From assembly GCA_002382325.1 (NCBI GenBank), contig DGAG01000009.1:1-64000 (forward strand): a DNA stretch of 64,000 nucleotides. Direction: 5' to 3'. The notes beneath the pieces are model-generated. The model saw only the letters and a program-made list of their open reading frames with translations, ran no database searches and was not told the DNA's origin. Position 1 is the stretch's first letter. The number at the start of each line of letters is the position of its first letter. The stretch is from Epsilonproteobacteria bacterium UBA4036. GTDB taxonomy: Bacteria; Campylobacterota; Campylobacteria; Campylobacterales; Arcobacteraceae. Below, in pieces: positions 51,949 to 61,469 of the stretch. Position numbers and translations under genes: made by a program.

Positions 51949-52596
51949 ATGCACAGAATAAAACAACTCATCAAAGGCAATGAAAAATTCAGAAGTCTTT
52001 ATTTTCCTTATTTTGAAAAAGATTTAAAGCGTTCCGTTGACATAGGGCAAAAACCCGAAGTCTTGTTTATAGGATGCAGTGACAGCCGTGTCACTCCTGA
52101 TTTAATGCTTGATACCAAACCAGGAGATATGTTCATTTTACGCAATGTGGGCAATTTTATTCCTCCTTTTAAAGCCGATAACGATTTTCATGGAAGTGCA
52201 GCCGCCATTGAATATGCGGTTTCTGTGTTAGAAGTCAAAGATATTATTGTATGCGGACACTCTCATTGTGGTGCATGCAAAAGTTTGTACGATGATATTC
52301 CCAACGACACTTCTTTAGTTCATGTCAAAAAATGGTTGGAATTGGGAGAAAGAGCCAAAGAGTTTACCCTAAAGACGATTACTGATCCCAATAACAAAGA
52401 AGAACTCTATCGTCAAACAGAGAGAAACTCCATTCTTTATCAAGTTGAAAATCTCTTTTCATACCCTGCTGTTAAAGAGCGTATTGACAATAAAACACTC
52501 AAAATACATGGTTGGTACTATACCATTGAAACCGGTACCATAGAATACTACGACTTAGAAGAAAAAAAATTTAAACCCCTAAAAGAGTTAATATAA
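51949..52596 (+). CDS. Beta-class carbonic anhydrase
   Basis: A 215-residue zinc enzyme interconverting carbon dioxide and bicarbonate. Zinc ligands are in FIGCSDSRVTPDLML (Cys43, with the Asp-Arg dyad) and VCGHSHCGACKSL (His and Cys near 102-105). NVGNFIPPF and GSAAAIEYAVSVLEVKDIIV are conserved structural parts. It matches the CanB type of Campylobacter. It is the second gene of a tightly packed series bioF - carbonic anhydrase - small membrane protein - mqnE. Confidence 0.95.
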   Translation: MHRIKQLIKGNEKFRSLYFPYFEKDLKRSVDIGQKPEVLFIGCSDSRVTPDLMLDTKPGDMFILRNVGNFIPPFKADNDFHGSAAAIEYAVSVLEVKDIIVCGHSHCGACKSLYDDIPNDTSLVHVKKWLELGERAKEFTLKTITDPNNKEELYRQTERNSILYQVENLFSYPAVKERIDNKTLKIHGWYYTIETGTIEYYDLEEKKFKPLKELI

Positions 52597-52919
52597 TGAA
52601 CCAAACTATTGAAGTAAGAAAAATCCCAAGAAAGCATATTATTGCTATTGTGCTTACCATTTTTGTAGGAATTGCCTTTTATGGCATTAGCACCAAACTC
52701 AAAGAAGAGAAACTAAGAGAAATCTTATCCACATTAGGTCATACCAATATAGATAATATTATCATATTTAAAACCCATAAAGTTGAAGACATGGAAGTAA
52801 AGAAAAAAGGAACTCTTTACTCTTTGGAATTTACTGATTTAACCTTACAAAAAGAGTGTCGAGGATTTGTATTATATAATTATAAAAAAGAGTACAGTAA
52901 GGATTTAGAGTGCAAATGA
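52596..52919 (+). CDS. Small single-pass membrane protein
   Basis: A 107-residue protein with one transmembrane helix (about residues 14-33, HIIAIVLTIFVGIAFYGIST) after a basic N-terminus, and a beta-rich extracytoplasmic part with two Cys (KECRGFVLYN, DLECK) that may form a disulphide. No family is recognised. It overlaps the upstream stop by one base (TAATG) and overlaps mqnE downstream, so it belongs to this operon. Confidence 0.65.
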   Translation: MNQTIEVRKIPRKHIIAIVLTIFVGIAFYGISTKLKEEKLREILSTLGHTNIDNIIIFKTHKVEDMEVKKKGTLYSLEFTDLTLQKECRGFVLYNYKKEYSKDLECK

Positions 52920-53974
52920 TTATTGACAAACTAGAGAATCAAGAACGACTCACCTATGAAGAAGCCTTACAACTTTATGATTTGGATTTGTTTACTTTAG
53001 GAAAATTTGCCAACAAAATACGATACGAAAAGTTTGGCAATAAAACCTATTTTAATATCAATCGCCATATTAATCCTACGAACATCTGTAAAGATGTTTG
53101 TCAATTTTGTGCCTACAGTTCGAGCAGAAAAAATCCCAACCCTTACACCATGACACATGAAGAAATTTTAGAAGCAGTAGAAGAAGCACTAAAAAAAGAG
53201 ATTAAAGAGGTGCATATTGTATCTGCACACAATCCCAATACAGGCTTAGAGTGGTATTTAGATGTTTTTAGAAAAATCAAACAAGCTTATCCTCAACTTC
53301 ATATCAAAGCCTTAACCGCTGCAGAAATTCATTTTCTAAGTACGGAATATAACTTAAGTTATGAAGAAATAATCCAAAAAATGCTTGAGTGTGGTGTGGA
53401 TTCTATGCCCGGTGGTGGTGCAGAAATTTTTGATGAAAAAGTACGTAAAAAGATTTGTGGAGGGAAAGTCTCTTCTCAACAATGGCTGGATATTCATAAA
53501 CTTTGGCATAAAGCAGGAAAACAAAGCAATGCTACCATGCTGTTTGGACATATTGAAAGCAGAGAAAACAGAATTGATCATATGATGAGATTGCGTACTT
53601 TACAAGATGAAACACAAGGATTTAATGCCTTTATTCCGTTGGTGTATCAAAAAGAGAATAACTTTTTAAAAGTAACTGAGTATCCAACGGGGCAAGAGAT
53701 TTTAAAAACCTTTGCCATTTCACGAATTGTTTTAGACAATATCCCTAACTTAAAAGCGTACTGGGTCACATCAAGTATCAAACTGGCACTCTTAGCGCAA
53801 GAGTTTGGTGCCAATGACTTAGACGGTACCATTCAAAAAGAATCCATCCAAAGTGCTGCAGGAGCTAACAGTGCCAACGGAATGCCCCTAGAACAATTTG
53901 TACAAGTCATACAAAATTCAGGATTTACCCCCGTTGAGAGAGATTCTGTTTATAACGAGCTTAAGAGTTATTAA
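52910..53974 (+). CDS. mqnE: Aminofutalosine synthase
   Basis: A 354-residue radical SAM enzyme of the futalosine route to menaquinone. It joins 3-enolpyruvylbenzoate derivative and SAM to give aminofutalosine. The cluster motif is CKDVCQFCAYSS (about residues 60-71), followed by EVHIVSAHNPNTGLEWYLDV, ALTAAEIHFLS, MPGGGAEIFDEKVRKKICGG and a C-terminal GANDLDGTI and SAAGANSANG. The last two blocks distinguish MqnE-type enzymes. The start could be GTG 52910 or ATG 52916. The futalosine pathway is typical of Campylobacterota. Confidence 0.9.
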   Translation: MQMIIDKLENQERLTYEEALQLYDLDLFTLGKFANKIRYEKFGNKTYFNINRHINPTNICKDVCQFCAYSSSRKNPNPYTMTHEEILEAVEEALKKEIKEVHIVSAHNPNTGLEWYLDVFRKIKQAYPQLHIKALTAAEIHFLSTEYNLSYEEIIQKMLECGVDSMPGGGAEIFDEKVRKKICGGKVSSQQWLDIHKLWHKAGKQSNATMLFGHIESRENRIDHMMRLRTLQDETQGFNAFIPLVYQKENNFLKVTEYPTGQEILKTFAISRIVLDNIPNLKAYWVTSSIKLALLAQEFGANDLDGTIQKESIQSAAGANSANGMPLEQFVQVIQNSGFTPVERDSVYNELKSY

Positions 53975-53981
53975 GTGAGTG

Positions 53982-54054
53982 GTGAAAAGTAACGAGTGAC
54001 AAGTTACGTTATGCTCTTTTTTTTACTCGTCACTTGTTACTCGTTACTTTTCAC
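53982..54054. terminator. Long stem-loop between convergent mqnE and the next gene
   Basis: Arms of 23 nt (53982-54004, GTGAAAAGTAACGAGTGACA...; 54032-54054) pair with one mismatch around a 27-nt loop containing a T-run. It sits exactly between convergent genes and resembles the element at 19319-19379 in arm length, position and GTGA/GTAA units. Confidence 0.6.
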
Positions 54055-54059
54055 TTTTA

Positions 54060-55661
54060 TCAATGGTTTTGATGAAATTGCAACGTAAACGCGGTTTCAA
54101 TTCCGTGTTCTGTCTTTTTCATTATTACGGGATAGGAAACATTCATTGAATATTTTTGTTCATTGAGTTTTTCAATAAAAGCAAAAAACTCTTTGGGTTC
54201 TTTGTAGATTGTAACCACTTCATAATTATACGTTGTAATATCCGATTTAAAATCCGATTTAAATACATACACTGCTTTTTCATCTAAAAGGGAATCAATA
54301 ATCTCCTCAACCCGAAGTTTAGGCAAAAATCCATTTTGAATATATAAAGGTAAAACCTCTTGTGTTGTTGTTTTTTGCTCCAGATATTCGCTGTTATTAA
54401 TGGTTGCTTTTAACGCTGCTTTGGCATCGCTTTGCTCAAATTCAATCGAAGAAAAGGTATACGCTTTTAAAAGTTTCGGTTGCATCTCTTTAATATAAAT
54501 ATCGTCTTCTAAAAGATGAACCTTCAGTGTTGACGCATTTAATTCCAGTTTCAACTCTTCAATAACAACACTGTAAGGAATAAGTTCAAAAAGACTCAAT
54601 ACTCGGTTATGTATCTTTTGATTTTTACTCATATGATTGGGAAGTTTTGGTTTAAGTGCCTCTTTTGCTTCAATTTCTTGTTTCTTTTGAAGTTGACTTT
54701 TTTCTAAAGCAATTTGGTCTTGCACCGTTTGTTTTTTGGTGGTTATATAGTTATAAAAATAAAAGGCACTAAAAGTAATCATTAACGTCAAAGACAACAA
54801 AGAAAATAAAACAAACTTACTTTTCTCTTTTTTTCGAGGTGGAATAAAACTTCGTTGGCTTTTTACAGGTTGTTTTGCCAACTCATACATATAGTCATCA
54901 ACTGAAATAGGATGATAGTTCACCTCAATTAAAAGCTCTTTATGCAATCGATTGATTTGTTCGTCATTGAGCTGTTTAATCATATGTAAAATAGTTACTT
55001 TATCGATAAAAAGCTTCTCTTTAGTTTCATAAAATTTCTCAAGTACTGAACTGATGATATTTTCAATTTCAAAGTAATAAATTTCATCAAACAGTTTTTG
55101 CCCAAAAATTTCATTGTCATAAAAATTGGATTTTTGTATCTCTTCAAAGGAAGTGAGTGCTTCAATACTGGAATAAACAATTTGATTGCTTTCATTTAAA
55201 ATTAAAATGTATAAAGAGTTGTTTAAAATCAAACCGTTTAAGGTACTGGCACTGGGATTTTGTTCACAATGTAAGTTTAAAATATGAAACGGTGAATAAA
55301 TAAAATCAATGCCTGAAGCTTCAAAAAAATATTTGGTTTCAAATAAAGTACTTTTATCCAATGCAATATTATATTCACTGTTTAAGCTGACTACAACGTT
55401 AGTATCGGTGTTGGCTAAATCTGATTTTAACACCAATTTTTGTTCAAAACTGTCACACAATGTTGAAATAAAGGTTTGAGGTTCATTCTGTTCTAAGATC
55501 TTTAACTTGTAAACAACATCTTGAGGTAAAACATTACCATGAACTAAAAAAGAAGATTGTTCAGCTTTGATAATATCGTCATTAAGCAACTGTTTATAAT
55601 CAAGTTTAAGTTGATTATAATACCGTATAATACTAACATACAAAGAACTCTTACTAAACAT
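54060..55661 (-). CDS. Membrane protein with PilM/PilN- or GspL-like layout
   Basis: A 533-residue protein I cannot assign firmly. Residues 1-250 are cytoplasmic and mixed alpha/beta (VVVSLNSEYNIALDKSTLFE, LILNNSLYILILNESNQIVY). A basic stretch (PPRKKEKSKF, near 275) precedes one transmembrane helix (about 284-305, VLFSLLSLTLMITFSAFYFY). A coiled-coil-like segment (EKSQLQKKQEIEAKEALK) and a periplasmic alpha/beta part follow. This cytoplasmic - helix - coiled coil - ferredoxin-like order recalls GspL or a PilM-PilN fusion of type II secretion or pilus machines. No neighbouring secretion genes are present. It starts 10 nt after the DUF374 gene stop region on the same strand. Confidence 0.5.
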   Translation of the reverse strand: MFSKSSLYVSIIRYYNQLKLDYKQLLNDDIIKAEQSSFLVHGNVLPQDVVYKLKILEQNEPQTFISTLCDSFEQKLVLKSDLANTDTNVVVSLNSEYNIALDKSTLFETKYFFEASGIDFIYSPFHILNLHCEQNPSASTLNGLILNNSLYILILNESNQIVYSSIEALTSFEEIQKSNFYDNEIFGQKLFDEIYYFEIENIISSVLEKFYETKEKLFIDKVTILHMIKQLNDEQINRLHKELLIEVNYHPISVDDYMYELAKQPVKSQRSFIPPRKKEKSKFVLFSLLSLTLMITFSAFYFYNYITTKKQTVQDQIALEKSQLQKKQEIEAKEALKPKLPNHMSKNQKIHNRVLSLFELIPYSVVIEELKLELNASTLKVHLLEDDIYIKEMQPKLLKAYTFSSIEFEQSDAKAALKATINNSEYLEQKTTTQEVLPLYIQNGFLPKLRVEEIIDSLLDEKAVYVFKSDFKSDITTYNYEVVTIYKEPKEFFAFIEKLNEQKYSMNVSYPVIMKKTEHGIETAFTLQFHQNH

Positions 55662-55671
55662 ATTCCCTCGA

Positions 55672-56289
55672 TTATTTCATTGCATTTTGAAGCAACTTCT
55701 CTTTAATTAAATTTTTTGCATCGTCTTGTTCTAAATTCTCAATTTCAAAAGGCTCACTCACATAAAAGTGAATCGTACCAAAGGGTTTAGGCACAATAAA
55801 TTTATCCCAAGAGTTAAACTGCCAATATTTTGTGGGTTTGCTGTTGAGTGCCACAATCTTACAATGAGTTTTTTGTGCGATTGCAACAATGCCATTGGCA
55901 ATACTAAATCTTGGGCCTCGTGGACCATCGGGAGTAATGGCAACATCATTGCCCTCTTTTATCTCTTTAATTGCATTCATTAAGGCTTTTAATCCACCTT
56001 TTGAACTTGAACCATCAATGCCCCCAACTCCGAGATATTGTACAATTTTTTTAATTAATTCACCATCTCTATGCTCACTGACAATTACTTTTATACGCCC
56101 ATTTTTTCTAAAATGTCTGTAATTTAATGGTTGCATTAATAAATCACCATGCCACATTGAAACGATTAAAGGCATGTTTTCATCAACAGATTCTGGATAG
56201 TGATAGTGCTTTTTATTGGTCATATAAATAAACCGCACAAATAATTGCAATAAATAAGGTAAAAGAGTTTTTTTAAACCATTCTTTCAT
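55672..56289 (-). CDS. DUF374 lysophospholipid acyltransferase-like protein
   Basis: A 205-residue protein of the LPLAT superfamily. The family pattern is VSMWHGDLLMQPLNYRHF, VIVSEHRDGELIKKIVQYLG, VGGIDGSSSKGGLKALMNAI and the core DVAITPDGPRGPRFSIANGI. It probably transfers an acyl chain to a lipid, perhaps in lipid A or phospholipid synthesis, with a hydrophobic N-terminal anchor (TLLPYLLQLFVRFIYM). In Helicobacter pylori the same three genes (this one, miaB, HP0268) are neighbours. It follows miaB by 5 nt. Confidence 0.88.
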   Translation of the reverse strand: MKEWFKKTLLPYLLQLFVRFIYMTNKKHYHYPESVDENMPLIVSMWHGDLLMQPLNYRHFRKNGRIKVIVSEHRDGELIKKIVQYLGVGGIDGSSSKGGLKALMNAIKEIKEGNDVAITPDGPRGPRFSIANGIVAIAQKTHCKIVALNSKPTKYWQFNSWDKFIVPKPFGTIHFYVSEPFEIENLEQDDAKNLIKEKLLQNAMK

Positions 56290-56294
56290 AACCG

Positions 56295-57611
56295 TTATAC
56301 CACTTCACCTTTAAGAGTTGTTCGTGTTGCATCGGTGATTTTAACCTCTACAATTTTCCCTAAAAGCTCGTCACTTCCTTTAACAAACACTTGACAATAG
56401 TTATCCGTAAATCCCGAAACTTCTCCATTAGGCTTTAAGTTTTCAAATAACACTTTCATCGTTTTTCCCACATTTGAACGCATAAGTTCACTTTGGTGAA
56501 GTTTATGCAATTCAATGACTTCTATTAAACGTTTGCTTCCCGTTTCATCAGGAATTTCCAACTCTTTAAGTTCAAGTGCAGCGGTATTAGGTCTGGGTGA
56601 ATATTTAAAATTAAAAATTTGGTCAAATTTCACTTGGTTAATCACATCAATTGTATCATTAAAATCTTCTTGAGTTTCGCCTGGAAAAGCCACTATAATA
56701 TCCGTTGTAATACGCACATCAGGAACCATTTTTCGAATTTTTAATGCTCGGTTTAAAAACCACTCTTTGGTATATCCTCGTTTCATGGCTTTTAAAACAG
56801 ACGTTGAACCACTTTGAAGCGGCATATGAATACATTTTGAGATTTTAGGATTTTGCGCAAACTCTTCAATAAAAGCATCATCCATATGCAAAGGATGAGG
56901 AGAAGTAAAACGAATACGCTCTAACCCTTGGATTTTTGAAATATCGTGAAGCAGTTGAGTAAATGTAGTTTTAGATCTGCCATCACTGAATCGTCGTCCG
57001 TAGGAGTTGACATTTTGCCCTAAAAGCATCACCTCAACAGCGCCTCTTTTAACATCTTTTGTAATTTGTTCTATAATCATTTCAGGGGGAATTGAAATTT
57101 CATCGCCTCTTGTTGCAGGCACAATACAATATGTACACTCTTTATCGCACCCAATTGAAATATTGACTGACGTTTTATACATCGAGGTTTCTGCTCGTGC
57201 AAAATCATAGTTGCTGTCATCGTTGTTAATATCGATTTCAACTGCCCCTTTTTGTTCAACAATGGTTGAAATTTTTGAAATATTTCGAGCCCCTAAAACA
57301 AAATCCACATAAGGCGCTCTTTTGATAATATCTTTTCCCAAGTGACTTGCCGTACACCCACAAACACCTATTTTTGCTCCCTCTTTTTTCTTCACGTTAA
57401 ATTGCCCTATTTCTGAAAAAAGTTTTTGCACGGGTTTTTCTCGCACAGAACAGGTGTTAATAATAATTAAATCGGCCTCTTCAATATTTTGTGTAGTGGT
57501 ATAGTTTTTGTGTTTATTTAACTCAGCGACTATGTGCGCTGAGTCGTTGTCATTCATTTGACAACCCAAGGTTTCTATAAACAGTTTTTTTGATTCGTTA
57601 GTGTGTTGCAT
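56295..57611 (-). CDS. miaB: tRNA-2-methylthio-N6-dimethylallyladenosine synthase
   Basis: A 438-residue radical SAM methylthiotransferase that modifies A37 of tRNAs reading codons beginning with U. The N-terminal UPF0004 domain has FIETLGCQMNDNDSAHIV and INTCSVREKPVQK plus GVCGCTASHLG, giving the auxiliary cluster Cys residues. The radical SAM motif is CDKECTYCIVPATRG. The C-terminal TRAM domain ends the protein (GEVSGFTDNYCQVFVKG). The order DUF374 - miaB - HP0268 matches Helicobacter. Confidence 0.96.
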   Translation of the reverse strand: MQHTNESKKLFIETLGCQMNDNDSAHIVAELNKHKNYTTTQNIEEADLIIINTCSVREKPVQKLFSEIGQFNVKKKEGAKIGVCGCTASHLGKDIIKRAPYVDFVLGARNISKISTIVEQKGAVEIDINNDDSNYDFARAETSMYKTSVNISIGCDKECTYCIVPATRGDEISIPPEMIIEQITKDVKRGAVEVMLLGQNVNSYGRRFSDGRSKTTFTQLLHDISKIQGLERIRFTSPHPLHMDDAFIEEFAQNPKISKCIHMPLQSGSTSVLKAMKRGYTKEWFLNRALKIRKMVPDVRITTDIIVAFPGETQEDFNDTIDVINQVKFDQIFNFKYSPRPNTAALELKELEIPDETGSKRLIEVIELHKLHQSELMRSNVGKTMKVLFENLKPNGEVSGFTDNYCQVFVKGSDELLGKIVEVKITDATRTTLKGEVV

Positions 57612-57631
57612 TAATATTTAAATCCTACTTC

Positions 57632-57874
57632 TTAAAGCGAATGTACCTCATACATATACTCATCGTCTGCGAGTCCATAACGAATTTCTCTGAAATAGAC
57701 ATTAAATCCTTCGGCTTCAAAAGCATCAACTAATGCCATCATATCTTTATGTGAATTCTCTTTGTCGAAGTAAAATATTTTTTCTCCGCTCTCTTTTAAT
57801 TCATCAATCAATTTAGAAACTTGAACTTTTTTTGGTTTTTCATTCAACTCTTTTCTTGCTAATAATACTTCCAT
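57632..57874 (-). CDS. HP0268-type small nuclease
   Basis: An 80-residue protein matching the H. pylori HP0268 family in length and pattern (MEVLLARKELNEKPKKVQVS, EKIFYFDKENSHKDMMALVD, FREIRYGLADDEYMYEVHSL). HP0268 has been described as a small Smr-like nuclease with DNA nicking and RNase activity. It lies just upstream of miaB on the same strand, as in Helicobacter. Confidence 0.82.
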   Translation of the reverse strand: MEVLLARKELNEKPKKVQVSKLIDELKESGEKIFYFDKENSHKDMMALVDAFEAEGFNVYFREIRYGLADDEYMYEVHSL

Positions 57875-58035
57875 TGTATTAACCCTTTTATTTTGTAAGA
57901 TAAGTCAAAGATTTTATCTAAAAATGACTTTAAATTGTATAAAGAGAGATAAAAGTAATTTTAGATATAATATCTATCTACAATCACATTGAAAATCATT
58001 TTTACAATTCAATGTTAAAAATTAAGGGCTAATAC

Positions 58036-59214
58036 ATGGATAAAATAATTGATATTTTGGATTCAATTGCATATGAAAAGGGATTAAAAATCACCGAAGT
58101 TGAAGAAGCTTTAAAAGAGGCGTTAATTATTACCGCTAAAAAAATGGTGGATGAATCTCTCACATTTGATGCAGAAATTGACAGAAAAAACAAACAATTA
58201 AAGCTGTTTCAAAAAATTGAAGTCGTACAAGATGATGACAAACGACTCAGCGGTCTTGAAACAGATGAATACAATAACTTAATTAATAAAGAAAACTTTA
58301 TTACCATCACCGAAGCGTGTGAAATTGACCCCGATTTAGAAATTGGCGATTTTATGGAATATGAACTTGAGTTTGAAAATATGGGAAGAAATGCCGCAAC
58401 CATTTTAAACAGCAACTTTGAATACAAACTGCAACGATATTTAGAACAAACACTTATGGGCAAATACCAAGATAAAATTGGAAAAATCATCAATGGAAGC
58501 GTAACACGAATAGATCGAAGTGAAAATACCTTTGTTGAAATCGGTGAAGTCAAAGGAATGTTACCTCGAAAAAATCGAATTAAAGGGGAAAGCTTTAAAG
58601 TGGGTGATAACTTAAAAGCAGTTGTCAAAGCCGTTAATATTGATAAATCTTTGGGGTTAATTATTGAGCTTTCAAGAACGTCTCCAAAATTTTTAGAAGC
58701 ATTATTAAAACTGGAAGTGCCTGAACTTAAAGATGAACGTGTTAGCATTGAAGCCAGTGCCAGAATCCCAGGAAGCAGAGCAAAAATTGCGTTAACTTCA
58801 ATTGACAATTCGATTGACGCCATTGGTTCAGTTGTAGGAGTTAAAGGGGTGCGAATTGCAGCAGTCAGTCGTCAACTTCATGGAGAGAGTATCGATTGTG
58901 TTGAATATTCTGCTATTCCTGAAGTGTTTGTTTCAAGAGCATTATCACCTGCCATTATCAACAGTGTGGTCATTGAAAAAGCCAAAAAACATGATGAAAA
59001 AGACAAAGCCATTGTAACCATTTCAAGTGACCAAAAATCAAAAGCCATCGGAAAAGCAGGATTAAATATACGATTGGCGTCTATGTTGACAAAATGCACC
59101 ATTGAGTTAAATGAAGTAGGTGGAGCAACATCTGTTTCAAACAACACTGAAAACAGTGCAGCACCTGAAGAAAAAATTACCGATACCACATCACTAGAGG
59201 CACTGTTTAAATAA
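58036..59214 (+). CDS. nusA: Transcription termination/antitermination protein NusA
   Basis: A 392-residue protein. The N-terminal RNA-polymerase-binding domain (about residues 1-125) is followed by the S1 domain (IGKIINGSVTRIDRSENTFV, about 150-165) and two KH domains (IPGSRAKIALTSIDNSIDAI, GVKGVRIAAVSRQLHGESID, AIGKAGLNIRLASMLT). It controls pausing, termination and antitermination. The length is slightly above the minimal bacterial form. Its stop overlaps the cysS start (TAATGA), so the two form an operon. Confidence 0.95.
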   Translation: MDKIIDILDSIAYEKGLKITEVEEALKEALIITAKKMVDESLTFDAEIDRKNKQLKLFQKIEVVQDDDKRLSGLETDEYNNLINKENFITITEACEIDPDLEIGDFMEYELEFENMGRNAATILNSNFEYKLQRYLEQTLMGKYQDKIGKIINGSVTRIDRSENTFVEIGEVKGMLPRKNRIKGESFKVGDNLKAVVKAVNIDKSLGLIIELSRTSPKFLEALLKLEVPELKDERVSIEASARIPGSRAKIALTSIDNSIDAIGSVVGVKGVRIAAVSRQLHGESIDCVEYSAIPEVFVSRALSPAIINSVVIEKAKKHDEKDKAIVTISSDQKSKAIGKAGLNIRLASMLTKCTIELNEVGGATSVSNNTENSAAPEEKITDTTSLEALFK

Positions 59215-60620
59215 TGAAAACACTCGTTTTTTATGATTCAGTAAAAAAAACAAAAGAGGCTTTTGTTCCTTTAAATGAAACACGTGTAAAAGTCTATGTC
59301 TGTGGCCCAACCGTCTATGACGATTCACACTTAGGTCATGCCAGAAGTGCCGTTGCTTTTGATTTATTGCACCGTGTTCTTAAAGCCAATGGCTACAATG
59401 TCATTATGACCAAAAACTTTACAGATATTGATGATAAAATCATTAATAAAATGGCTCAAACAGGCAAAACACTTGAAGAAATCACCTCTTTTTATATCAA
59501 TGAATATAAAAACGATATGCAATCTTTAAATGTTTTACCCAATACCTATGAACCCAAAGCCACCGAAAATTTAGATGCCATGAAAGAGATGATTGAGACT
59601 TTATTAAAAGATGATTGTGCATATATTATTGAAGATGGTGTCTATTTTGATACGTCTAAAGATACCAGTTATGGAAGCTTAAGTCATCGTTTAGATGATA
59701 CCCTTAATCAATCTCGAGTAGAAGAAAACACTCAAAAACGTAATCAAAAAGATTTTGCTCTTTGGAAAATCAAAAAAGATGAAACCATTTCATTTGATGC
59801 TTCATTTGGAAAGGGGCGACCCGGATGGCATATTGAGTGCAGTGCGATGATTCATAAACATTTATCTTCAAACGATTCCAATGAATATGAAATCGATATT
59901 CATGGCGGTGGTGCTGATTTACTCTTCCCGCACCATGAAAATGAAGCGGCACAAACACGATGTGCTACGGGTAAAAATCTGGCAAAATATTGGATACATA
60001 ACGGTTTTGTCAACGTCAATGGTGAAAAAATGAGTAAATCTTTAGGAAACTCTTTCTTCTTAAAAGATATTTTAAAAGAGTATTGCGGAGAAGTCATACG
60101 CTTTTATCTTTTAACGGCTCATTACCGAAACGATTTTAACTTCAATGAAGAGGACTTAATTGCTTCTAAAAAACGTTTGGATAAGCTTTACCGCGTGAAA
60201 AAAAGAGTTTATGGTATGGAAAAAGGAACACCGAACAAAACCTTTCAAGCCAATGTATTAGAGGCTTTAAATGACGATTTAAACAGTGCAAAAGCCATTG
60301 CCTTGGTTGATGAAATGATTTCAAATGCCAATGACCTTTTAGACAAAGATCCCAAAAATAAAAATCTAAAAAAAGAACTGGTTGCCAATATTGAATTTAT
60401 CAATGATATTTTAGGCATTGGGTTAGAAGATGCGTTTAACTATTTCCAATTGGGTATGAGTCAAGAAACGATTGAAAAAATTGAAACATTAATTGCATCA
60501 AGAAATGAAGCAAAAAAAGAAAAAGAGTTTCAAAAAGCCGATGCAATAAGAGAAGAACTGACCCAAATGGGGATTAGTTTGATGGATACCCCCAACAAAA
60601 CTGTTTGGGAAAAACTTTAA
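59214..60620 (+). CDS. cysS: Cysteinyl-tRNA synthetase
   Basis: A 468-residue class I aminoacyl-tRNA synthetase. It has the HIGH-type motif YVCGPTVYDDSHLGHARS, the zinc-binding Cys and His set including GRPGWHIECSAMIHKH and DLLFPHHENEAAQTRC, and the KMSKS loop GEKMSKSLGNSFF. The C-terminal DALR-type and anticodon-binding region follows. Length is standard. It overlaps nusA by one base. Confidence 0.97.
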   Translation: MKTLVFYDSVKKTKEAFVPLNETRVKVYVCGPTVYDDSHLGHARSAVAFDLLHRVLKANGYNVIMTKNFTDIDDKIINKMAQTGKTLEEITSFYINEYKNDMQSLNVLPNTYEPKATENLDAMKEMIETLLKDDCAYIIEDGVYFDTSKDTSYGSLSHRLDDTLNQSRVEENTQKRNQKDFALWKIKKDETISFDASFGKGRPGWHIECSAMIHKHLSSNDSNEYEIDIHGGGADLLFPHHENEAAQTRCATGKNLAKYWIHNGFVNVNGEKMSKSLGNSFFLKDILKEYCGEVIRFYLLTAHYRNDFNFNEEDLIASKKRLDKLYRVKKRVYGMEKGTPNKTFQANVLEALNDDLNSAKAIALVDEMISNANDLLDKDPKNKNLKKELVANIEFINDILGIGLEDAFNYFQLGMSQETIEKIETLIASRNEAKKEKEFQKADAIREELTQMGISLMDTPNKTVWEKL

Positions 60621-60645
60621 TACTTTACGTTTTTAAGGAAACTAA

Positions 60646-61467
60646 GTGAAAATCGTACATACTGTTGAAGAGATGCAAGCCATAAGACGTACGCTAAGTG
60701 GCTCTATTGGATTTGTTCCTACTATGGGAGCTTTACATAATGGTCATATTGCATTGATAAAACAAGCCAGAAATGAAAATGATATTGTTATTGTCTCTGT
60801 TTTTGTCAATCCCACTCAATTTTTAAAAGGGGAAGATTTAGAGAAATACCCAAAAAAAATTGAGTCCGATTCAAAGATTTGCGAGTTGTGTAAAGTGGAT
60901 TATCTTTTTATGCCACAAACTCCTACGATGTACTCAAATGACGAAGTGCTGGTTAAAGCACCCAATCTTAAAAGTTATACCCTTGAAGGCGAACGCCGAC
61001 CCGGACATTTTGATGGAGTATTACAAGTCGTGCTTAAATTGTTTAATTTAGTGCGTCCAAGCAACGCCTACTTTGGAAAAAAAGATGCCCAGCAATTGGT
61101 CTTGATACAACAAATGGTCAGAAACTTTTTTTTACCCATTACGGTCATTGCTTGTGATATCGTACGAGAAAGTGATGGTTTGGCTTTGAGCAGTCGAAAT
61201 GTTTATTTAAGTGAAGAGCAAAGAAAAGAGGCATTAGCCATTTCAAAATCGCTTAGAAGTGCCGCAGAACACATTGGGGCAAAAATGCTTGATTGCCAAA
61301 CATTAAAAATACAAATGCAAAATATTATGAAAAATTTAGACATAGAATACATTGCGTTTGTCAACAGAGAGTTTCAAGAAATTGATACGATTATTTTAGG
61401 AAACAGCATTATTTTAATCGCTGTAAAAGTTGGGTCAACAAGACTCATTGACAATATTTGGATATAA
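60646..61467 (+). CDS. panC: Pantothenate synthetase
   Basis: A 273-residue enzyme joining pantoate and beta-alanine with ATP. It has VPTMGALHNGHIALIKQA with the HIGH motif, SVFVNPTQFLKGEDLEKYPK, GERRPGHFDGVLQVVLKLFN, FGKKDAQQLVLIQQMV and SDGLALSSRNVYLSEEQR. The start is GTG at 60646 with AAGGAAAC upstream. Its 3' end lies close to the rimO start, so both are co-transcribed. Confidence 0.96.
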   Translation: MKIVHTVEEMQAIRRTLSGSIGFVPTMGALHNGHIALIKQARNENDIVIVSVFVNPTQFLKGEDLEKYPKKIESDSKICELCKVDYLFMPQTPTMYSNDEVLVKAPNLKSYTLEGERRPGHFDGVLQVVLKLFNLVRPSNAYFGKKDAQQLVLIQQMVRNFFLPITVIACDIVRESDGLALSSRNVYLSEEQRKEALAISKSLRSAAEHIGAKMLDCQTLKIQMQNIMKNLDIEYIAFVNREFQEIDTIILGNSIILIAVKVGSTRLIDNIWI

Positions 61468-61469
61468 AA

